NCBI GenBank assembly: GCA_950295325.1
Contig: OX485805.1
Coordinates: 42,184,758-42,248,757 of the forward strand
DNA: 64,000 nucleotides
From: Polytrichum commune
Lineage: Eukaryota; Streptophyta; Polytrichopsida; Polytrichales; Polytrichaceae
Reading direction: 5' to 3'
Under the pieces are notes generated by a model. It saw only the letters and a program-made list of their open reading frames with translations. It was not told the origin of the DNA and did not search any database. Below, piece after piece: positions 56,607 to 64,000 of the stretch. Position 1 is the first letter of the stretch; each line of letters starts with the position of its first letter. The position numbers and the translations under genes are program-made.

Positions 56607-58553
56607 ATTCATTGCAACGCCCAATCCAACGGGGACGCAATACAAACGAGCATGACGATCATGAACATGATGATAAAGTCCAGGCAAACATGATGGAATC
56701 AGAAAAATTGCCACTAAATTTACCTTCTATAACTTATGCATTCAATTCTGACTATGAAACTTGAAACAACTATCTGTGTTCTAACGTCACCTAATCCCCA
56801 CCATTCTAAGAAATAACATGGCATCCAAGAAATGACATTACATTCACGAAATAGCACTATATTGCTAATTAAGAAATGACAAGAAACCAAAAAGAACAGT
56901 ACAACTCCCTAGTTCTGCTCATTGAGATGTGAGCAATTTGTGGTCACTCTTAATTGAACACATGTACTTGAATGACATATGACAAGGCTCGTAGTCAAGA
57001 ATGGACACCAAAAATCCATGGCTTGGGATGAGATTGGATAGAAACCAACCTTGGTACACTCAAGACAACATTAGGAAAGCCTCTATGATCACTTAAAGAG
57101 GAAGATAATCACCACTAAATTAACCTCCTTCACAATTGCTAAAACCAAATGAGGCAATTCCCAATCCAATCCACCTCCCAAAAGTGTTTGTACATCGGAG
57201 ATCATCAAGGGCAACACGTGCATGATGGTCTGCTTCACAAAAACCATCCAGGTATGGTAATGAACTTACTACCAAGTTTTAGTTGTGGATTTTGGTCTTT
57301 CGCTCTAAATTGCAAGGATTATGTGTAAATAAGATTGCGATGTTTTTTATACATAAGGACGCCTGCAATGTGTTGGGCCAAAAGTTCTCATATTTTCTAC
57401 TAAAGGCAACTGTATGCAGTGTCAGAATACACTATGCAATTCGATTTGCAAAGTCAATTCTTCATAGTTACATGGTGGAGGCGAACTTGTGTTCGGGTCA
57501 CTCAACCCATCTAATCTATGACTCTTTGGACCACAACAATCTTACTACTGTTCTTCCTTCGATATCTCACTTTGGCATTGTCACTTTAGATTTCCTCAAA
57601 CCAGGTCAAGTATGAATAGTTTGAGCTTTGGCCGAAATTTTGTCAAATCGGAAGTATCAAACTCCCAAGATTTGCAAGTTCAAGCTGTCAACTGAAGCTA
57701 CAGTATAAAGAATGCTTAGTTACCATTCCCGCTTTGAAATCTCAGTTTGAACATGGCAACTTTGCACTTGCTCAACCCTTGGAGAGCTTGAGGAATAGTC
57801 AAGCTCTCTTTACTTTGAGCTTGGGATGGAAGCTGCGAGTATCAAACCCTTAGAAACGTACAAGATCTCAACTCAAGCTCTAGTGTAAAGGTGGACTCAG
57901 ATAACCAACCAATCCTAATTCTATTCGATTGATGCAATTCAAAGCCCAAGTGTACTGTGCAATCATTACTTGGAGTTCGTAACTCCTCAAAATTCTTCAA
58001 GGCTCTTTGTAGAATTGCCTACTTGGGAAAGCCCACTACTTGCACTAAACAACACTTTATTTTGAGCAATTAACTGCGGACACATATATAGAAACCGATA
58101 TCACATACCGAAGGCTTGGGATTGTCTAAATGTGGTGCAGTTGTATACAGCTCTAAATGTTGAAGATGAAACACTCGATCTTCAGCCGGATAGTAATTGT
58201 GGTGGGTAGCCCCATTGATGCACGTCCGCACCCGCAAAATCTCAAAATTTCCTGCAATAAGACGATTGCTCGGGTAACCTAGGGATAGTCACAGGAACCA
58301 AAACACACTTCTTCATTCTCTCTACACTCAAAAAGTGAAAAACCAATTGTGGAAGTTTGGGATTTCAGTGTGGAGGGATGATGAGTGCAGGCACAGTCCA
58401 TATCACGCTCGGAAGTTCCTCTTGAGTGCAGGCTCCAACAGCCGATGTGAACCAAAAGAAAAGCTTCCGAAAACAACACACAAGAGTGCAGAACAGAAGA
58501 AAGGGTGCAGATCATAACACCACACCATCGGCACCTCTCAGCTGCGGCTCTGC
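56607..58553. other. Spacer without a recognised gene
   Basis: A 110-codon frame at 57,283-57,615 (plus) has no recognisable domain or splice partner. No repeats seen. Confidence 0.4.
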
Positions 58554-58621
58554 GAGGTGCGTGGGGGAATCATTGACTCCCGGAAAAGGTGATCGGAGAC
58601 TGGGGAACTACAGCAACTTAG
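58554..58621 (+). repeat. 68-bp direct repeat, copy 1
   Basis: GAGGTGCGTGGGGGAATCA through GGGGAACTACAGCAACTTAG is repeated with four differences at 60,496-60,563. The two copies bracket the foldback element and the AACCGGTT MITE. Confidence 0.8.
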
Positions 58622-58718
58622 ATTCGGTTCGTGCTTATCTTGTGATGAGTCAGAATGTACTATGTTTGGGACGGATCATCATGCAACATATGACAGTTTA
58701 ATGTGCCTTGGTCTAAAT

Positions 58719-59997
58719 GGGGGACGTTAAGTACCCCCCACGAACTAATAGGGATTCCATATTCGGGCGGGGGCAGCCCTCCCACGAAATTTCTGCCCCC
58801 GCCCGGATTCTTTCCAAACCCGCCCGAAAATAGCTGCCCGCCCCGCCCGAAAACGAAAAAAACATTGCTCTTCCATTCTTGAAGGCCGCTTGACTACAAA
58901 TCCCATATTGAGTGCACTTCACCTTCAAGGTCTCAAATCCAATATATATGTGCACTTCCACCTAATAAATAAGGCATTAAATGGGATTTCATTCCGGAAG
59001 TGAAACCATCAACCAAGAATGTAATTAACTTGGAAGTCAAAAAATTAGAAAATCCTCATCAACATTGAGGTTATAATTTTTATGACTTACCATTTGAAAT
59101 TGTCTTCGTCATTCTAAAATGACACTTAAATTTAGTGTGCTGATGTGGTATGTATATCTAATAATATTTTAGATAATTCTGGCTACTTTCAAGAATATTC
59201 ATACGCACTTATTCTAATTAAGTGTGATTTAATGTAATTATGTCTAATTAATTCTGATTAATCCTAATTAATCCCAAATAAATCAGAAAGTATTCTTTCC
59301 AAATTAAGTAAGACTAATTAATCCTAAAATTTAATTACTGGAATTAACTCCAATTAAGTCCAATCAATTTCAGTAATTACAATACTCAATTTTTATATCC
59401 AGTAAGCCTAATTAACCCTAAAATATAATTAATGGAATTAACTCCATTTAAATCCGGTAATTAAAATAATTGATTAATTAGTTCCATTAAGTATATTTTA
59501 TAAATAAGTGCGTATGAATATTCTTGAAAGTAGCCAGAATTATCTAAAATATTATTAGATATACATACCACATCAGCACACTAAATTTAAGTGTCATTTT
59601 AGAATGACGAAGACAATTTCAAATGGTAAGTCATAAAAATTATAACCTCAATGTTGATGAGGATTTTCTAATTTTTTGACTTCCAAGTTAATTACATTCT
59701 TGGTTGATGGTTTCACTTCCGGAATGAAATCCCATTTAATGCCTTATTTATTAGGTGGAAGTGCACATATATATTGGATTTGAGACCTTGAAGGTGAAGT
59801 GCACTCAATATGGGATTTGTAGTCAAGCGGCCTTCAAGAATGGAAGAGCAATGTTTTTTTCGTTTTCGGGCGGGGCGGGCAGCTATTTTCGGGCGGGTTT
59901 GGAAAAAATCCGGGCGGGGGCAGAAATTTCGTGGGAGGGCTGCCCCCGCCCGAATATAGAATCCCTATTAGTTCGTGGGGAGTACTTAACGTCCCCC
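58719..59997. mobile_element. Foldback element with 495-bp arms and 9-bp TSD (MULE-like)
   Basis: Terminal GGGGGACGTTAAGTAC and its inverted copy bound a 1,279-bp element. The flanking 9-bp duplication GGTCTAAAT lies at 58,710-58,718 and 59,998-60,006. Arms 58,719-59,213 and 59,503-59,997 are near-identical inverted copies with strongly GC-rich tips (CGGGCGGGG words). The 289-bp centre is AT-rich. A 9-bp duplication with long inverted repeats is the hallmark of non-autonomous Mutator-like elements. Open frames in the arms are mirror-image copies and not genes. Confidence 0.88.
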
Positions 59998-60028
59998 GGT
60001 CTAAATTATGCAGTCTGCAACAGTGTCC

Positions 60029-60340
60029 GGGGAGAACCGACGAACCGACTGCGATGCTACTCACAGAAGAACCGGTCGAGTTTGAGAAATTACCGGTTGA
60101 AGTTCAAGACTACAGGAAGATTCAGTGATTGGGGAGATTTTTGGGCATAATCGGTAGAGATCCTAGTGTTTGCAAGTCTAACCAGTTACATATTGATATC
60201 CTCCAGTTTTCCTTCATTAAATTGGGGTATATTCTACAAATTCCTCTAAAATGATCGGTAATTTTCCTGAAGTCTTGGACTTCAACCGGTTATTTCTCAA
60301 ACTCAACCGGTTCATTTGTAACTAACTGCCGGTTCTCCCC
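60029..60340. mobile_element. AACCGGTT-rich MITE, copy 3 with inverted repeats
   Basis: Starts GGGGAGAACCG and ends CGGTTCTCCCC. About 80-100 bp at each end are inverted copies (GAACCGGTCGAGTTTGAGAAAT versus its complement). It is the most complete of three copies in the window. No clean target duplication was found. Confidence 0.75.
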
Positions 60341-60495
60341 GATCATTGGGAAGATTACCCATCATTTTAGTGGAATCTCCGAGTGCCTCAAAGAAATGAA
60401 GAAACCCCAAAGATATATATCAACATGTGACCAGTTAGACTTGGAAAGACTAGAATCTTACTGTTTATGCCCAAATCTGGTTGACTCCTAAATAT

Positions 60496-60563
60496 GAGGT
60501 GCGTGGGGGAATCACTGACTCCCGGAAAACGTGATCAGAGACTGGGGAACTATAGCAACTTAG
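60496..60563 (+). repeat. 68-bp direct repeat, copy 2
   Basis: Second copy of 58,554-58,621. It lies directly upstream of the TATA box of the Harbinger-type gene. Confidence 0.8.
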
Positions 60564-60587
60564 GGGGGTACCCCACTAGGGGTTGGC

Positions 60588-60597
60588 TATATAAATA
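60588..60597 (+). promoter_or_regulatory. TATA box of the Harbinger Myb-like gene
   Basis: TATATAAATA sits in a GC-richer region about 440 bp before the ATG at 61,031. A 5' UTR intron is likely between, with donor AAG/GTGAGC at 60,903 and acceptor TTTAG at 61,024. Confidence 0.5.
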
Positions 60598-61609
60598 CAC
60601 AGCTTCGATTGGCTGCGCTGGTGGGTGGCGTGCCCCATTAGGGGCAGGGTTTAGGGCAGGAGGGCCACCTGAAGACTGCCGTCTGCGGGTTCAAGTTCCA
60701 GGGGAGGACCCCCGGAACCCCGACCCCCCCGGCTACGGGCCCTGGTGGCGATGGGCCCTGGGTGAGGTGGCACCCGACTCACATAGTCGACCAACTTCGT
60801 TTCGGCACTCGACAAGAGCTGGTTTGCTGCATACGGCCAGCACAGTGCATACGGTTTGGAGCTCTCTGCCTTAGCTTGTACTTCATCAGTTTCTAGCCCA
60901 AGGTGAGCCTTTCTTTTGTGTTTTCCTCTTCTCTGGTTTTTATTTTTTATTTTTTAAAATTTTATTGTTATAGTTTTGCTTCACTTTTGATTAAATATTC
61001 CATTTTTGGGGGAATTGGGTTTAGGGTTCAATGGATTCGCAGGGTAATGCGAGTGGTGGTGCCAATGCAAGTGTTGTGACAGGTGGAATCCCCCTTGTCG
61101 CATGCGCTCCAAATTCAGGACAACGTCCTCCCATTCCTCCCGCACCATTCTTTGGTGGCTTCCATGGGGAGGGGAATCAATTGCCATTTCTATATTCCCA
61201 TTCCTACATGCCTCCAATTCCAGGGTATGAGTTTAGTGCTCCCACCCAAGTCACTCCTAGCACCACAATTGATCTCACGGAGGAATCACCAAAATGAGGC
61301 CCCCAAGACTCATTCATTGATCACTCCAAGTCCATCAAGAAAAAAAGAGCCCCCCGAAAGAAACCAGAAATTGTGGAATTGGACGATGCCAAAGAGGATG
61401 TGGAGCTCTTGAAGCATGCTCATCATTGGAAGGACCATTGGGTCATTCAATGCACCACCAAAGCAAGGTGTGCCTCTTTAATTTCGCAACATTTTTTCCC
61501 TTTTTCCCCGTAATTTCGCTTATGCTTTGGGTGCTTCGTATGTGCATTGCAATTAGAACCTCCTTGCTTGCTTGTTTGAATTAATTTGAATTTTTTTTCT
61601 TTTGGTTAA

Positions 61610-61842
61610 ACCCTTAAAGGACAATGCAAGCCCCACGGGCTTCGTATTGTTTGGGAGAATCTTGTTCAAAATTGAAACTCCATTGCACCACATGGAATTT
61701 TTAGAATGCCAAATCGAGCACCTTAGAAAGATCTATACTTCTTTAGAATATAGCCAAAGTCTTTAAAAATATAATCATGCTTAAAATGAATTTTAAAAAA
61801 GATTTTTGGTGTGCTATCAGAAGAGCTTGCGTCCTTCAAGGG
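61610..61842. mobile_element. TTAA-flanked MITE, copy 1 (233 bp)
   Basis: Bounded by TTAA at 61,606-61,609 and 61,843-61,846. Its short inverted ends are ACCCTTAAAGGAC and GTCCTTCAAGGG. Lies in the intron of the Myb-like gene. A TTAA target with CCC-starting ends recalls piggyBac-type MITEs, though the ends are short and this assignment is tentative. Confidence 0.7.
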
Positions 61843-62188
61843 TTAACACGCTCGCGGGTTCGAATTCTTGAAATAGATTGTAATCTGTACCTGTATTCTG
61901 TACCATATTCTGTGCCTGTATTCTGTCTGCAAACTGTAATCTGTAATGCATAGAATACAGAACCAAATTGTTGCCTGCTATATTGTCTGTCTGCAGGCTG
62001 AAATATGGGCATGCAGACTGTATTTAGTTAGTTGACTGCAAACTATAATTAGTTAGTTGACTGCAGACTAAACTAAACCAGCAGATTGTCCAATGCTCGG
62101 ACTGTAATCAGGTTACTAATTAAACAAAAACCAGCAGACATATCGTAGCAGCTATTTATTTTTTTTTCCAGTTGCATATTTTGGTTAA
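61843..62188. other. Intron segment with CTGTA/CTGCA words between the two MITEs
   Basis: Repetitive words CTGTATTCTGT, CTGCAGACT and TTAGTTAGTTGACTGCA recur without a fixed period. No coding potential. Confidence 0.5.
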
Positions 62189-62422
62189 TCCTTAAAGGAC
62201 ATATGCTTTCCTGATACCACACCCAATATCTCTTTTAAAATTCATTTTAAGTATGATTATGTTTCTAATTTACTTTGGCTCTATTGTCAAGAAGTATAGA
62301 TCTTTCTAAGGTGCTCGATTTGGCATTCCAAAAAACCCATTTGATGCGATGGAGTACAAGTTTTGAACAAGATTCGACCAAAATAATACGAAGCCCGTGG
62401 GGATTGCATTGTCCTTTAAGGG
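62189..62422. mobile_element. TTAA-flanked MITE, copy 2 (234 bp, inverted)
   Basis: Bounded by TTAA at 62,185-62,188 and 62,423-62,426. It is the reverse complement of copy 1 with scattered differences (shared GATCTTTCTAAGGTGCTCGA and CGAAGCCCGTGGGG). The pair could form a long intronic hairpin. Confidence 0.7.
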
Positions 62423-63173
62423 TTAATTCGCAAACTCGTTTTTACTCTGAATCTAAAATTGCTTTCAAAACACAGTTTTAGGGTGGAATTGAAATTGCAA
62501 TTAGCCATACACATAAGTGGAACCCTTTCAAAAAAAAATTTGGTTTCGCCCTTTCCTCGTGTGATTTAGGATTATTTTGATTCGCAATTTTTTTGAATTC
62601 AAAAGGCATATGTGAAGTGTCATTTAGCGGTGTGCGTAATTATGGCTTGTTGTTCGGAACGTGGTGCAGGTGTGGACAATTGGTCCCGGTTGCACACGAA
62701 ACTTGTGTCCCTCTGTCCGGATTTCACAAAAGACAGCGATGCTTGCCGGAAGAAATGGAGTTCCATCTACAACGACTACAAGAAAAACAAGGCCATAAAT
62801 ATGCGGTCCAGATCAGACCGTTCAGAGAAATGTCGGTTTAGATCGTATGTACTTTTGGATGAATTCATGTATGACAGGGCGCATACCATAAGCCATGCGC
62901 ACGCGAGTGCAACGAATCCAGATGCTCCGAAGTCCGCAAGCGCATCTGTCACCAACACCACGGAACACAATGCAAGTGAGAACACATCAAAATCTCCCGA
63001 GCCCAAGCACAAGGAAGAAATCTTCCTAGAACGATGTTTAGGCATAGTTGAGGAGAATAACAAAAATCTTATGGATAGTTTAAAGGCAAGTGATGATATG
63101 AAAATGGCTTTATTGATGAGCATGCAACAAACAATGCAAAAACTAGTAGAGAAGCTTTGAAAAAAATTTATTT

Positions 63174-64000
63174 CTATTCCTTGTCATCAATGGAAGTTTG
63201 AGCAATGCACGCCTTTGTCTTGGCCATCCAAAGATTTCTTGCAATGCTATTTCGTCTCGCAGACAACTCTTTGAATGACTTTCCGGCAATGCTCATTGAA
63301 ATTTCAAATGCCATAGCGTCTTCTTGCTTTATGTATTCTAGAGTTTGTCGTGATTGGTCGTCAATGCCGGCAAAGCTGTGCAATGCCAAGTTTGCAACTG
63401 TCATTCGCTCGCGTATGGATGATCCCGACAACTGTGGAGTGGCCAGTCCGTTGTGCACCTCATCAGTGGCCTCCCGCATCCATTCTTCTCTCCAAAAAGT
63501 GTCCCAAAAAATTATGCACATGTTGTATAGAACCAAGCACATGGAAACCAAGTCGGGCACGTTCTTCAAATGCACGTCCACCCTTTTCAAAAGAATTTTC
63601 CATCTGCCTTTGAGCATCCCGAATGCTCGTTCGACGCACATGCGTGTGGAACTTTGGACAAAGTTCCAATGGTACTCCTCCCGTGAAAGGCCGTCTTTGT
63701 GGCCCTTGAAAGGAGCCAACATCCAAGGCCTACATGGGTACGCAGCATTTCCAACCAAAGTATAAGGTGAGAGTTTGCCAGCCTCACAGTACTGGCCGAT
63801 TGCGGTCCGGCCCCAGAGGTTGGCATCGTGCATCAAATCCGTCCAGCTTATGTCAAAATCTCAAAACAAACATTTGGCTGACACCACACCCTGCAAAAGG
63901 ATTGAATGGAATCATTTGCGGTTGTAGTAATCTGGAGCATGAAGTCTAGGTACAACGATGGGTATATGCGAGCCATCCACTGCCCCCACCACGTAGGGAA
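63174..64000 (-). pseudogene. PIF/Harbinger transposase (DDE), continues past window edge
   Basis: The minus-strand reading starts outside the window. It shows VDGSHIPIV (first catalytic Asp), DYYNRK, then a TGA (63,912-63,914), FHSILLQGVVSAK, a second TGA (63,861-63,863), and a frame open to 63,174. In that frame VGNAAYP stands where GDxxYP is usual, so the second catalytic Asp is Asn (codon 63,747-63,749). CVERAFGMLKGRWKIL supplies the Glu. The gene converges on the Myb-like gene with 13 bp between stops, as in Harbinger elements. Two stops and a lost Asp mean no active enzyme from this copy. Confidence 0.85.

Larger units (their letters stand above)
61031..63160 (+). pseudogene. PIF/Harbinger Myb/SANT-like protein gene
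   Basis: The first exon starts at ATG 61,031 (MDSQGNASGG), is Pro/Gly-rich, and runs in frame through a TGA at 61,295-61,297. It continues into a basic stretch (KKKRAPRKK) and HHWKDHWVIQ, up to a GT donor at 61,468. After ~1.1 kb holding two MITEs, VDNWSRLHTKLVSLCPDFTKDSDACRKKWSSIYNDYK gives the rest of a Myb/SANT-like (trihelix) domain, and a Gln/Lys-rich helix ends at 63,160. Such proteins partner the transposase in PIF/Harbinger elements and bind the element ends. The second exon's start cannot be placed in a compatible phase. The stop makes this a probable pseudogene. Confidence 0.65.

Noticed and set aside
57283-57615. 110-codon plus-strand frame
   Set aside because: No domain, no homologous copy in the window, and no flanking gene structure. 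Not supportable as a gene.
58713-60150. Matching 82- and 131-codon frames on opposite strands
   Set aside because: They are the same sequence read in the two arms of the foldback element. Mirror copies in a non-autonomous element are not evidence of a gene.
60600-60720. tRNA or SINE suggested by TGGCTGCGCTGG and GGGTTCAAGTTCC
   Set aside because: The B-box-like word has an extra base and no cloverleaf can be drawn. The block is better explained as the leader of the Harbinger-type gene downstream of the TATA box.

Overview
This is nuclear DNA of a land plant. It is AT-rich, its genes have GT-AG introns, and nested transposons dominate it. The best taxonomic clue is a gene at 48.0-53.3 kb that joins a protein kinase to NB-ARC and LRR modules. 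That architecture is known from mosses, so a moss or other bryophyte is the best guess (inference, moderate confidence). There are no rRNA genes, convincing tRNA genes, CRISPR arrays or prokaryotic operons.

Layout. 1-7.6 kb: the 3' part of an LTR, remnants of an FCP1/HAD-like phosphatase gene, a decayed minus-strand pseudogene, and two arrays of a ~65-bp repeat built around a GTTAAC-centred palindrome. 7.6-20.9 kb: two tandem copies of a five-exon aldo-keto reductase gene (AKR1 8835-13024, AKR2 16896-20893). A hAT-like MITE sits in AKR1 intron 4, and AKR2 supplies its empty site. 20.9-39.2 kb: a three-level nested insertion exactly at the AKR2 stop codon. A 5'-truncated minus-strand LINE with a 10-bp target-site duplication (TSD) is split by a 14.56-kb plus-strand LINE with a 12-bp TSD. 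That LINE carries a 968-bp solo LTR with a 5-bp TSD inside its reverse transcriptase. The displaced AKR2 3' flank resumes at 39,201.

40-47 kb is gene-poor, with a hairpin element, degenerate repeats, a minisatellite and a possible DDE transposase scrap. 47.2-53.3 kb: the minus-strand kinase-NB-ARC-LRR gene, whose LRR array is made of nearly identical 144-bp units. 53.4-58.5 kb: no gene recognised. 58.7-60.3 kb: a foldback element with 495-bp arms and a 9-bp TSD, and a MITE rich in AACCGGTT. 60.6-64 kb: a decayed PIF/Harbinger element with a Myb/SANT-like gene and a convergent transposase that has lost a catalytic aspartate. Two 233-bp MITEs flanked by TTAA lie in its intron.

The most unusual object is the LINE family at 21-39 kb. 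The inner copy encodes an ORF1 protein with an RRM-like segment and a very long AC-rich ORF2. ORF2 contains a perfect 2A ribosome-skipping motif (DIESNPGP), then an APE-type endonuclease, RT, RNase H, a CCHC knuckle and a C-terminal PD-(D/E)XK-like domain. This resembles the dual-endonuclease Dualen/RandI elements of green algae, with a 2A peptide added. Both copies are dead, but their lesions are few and readable.
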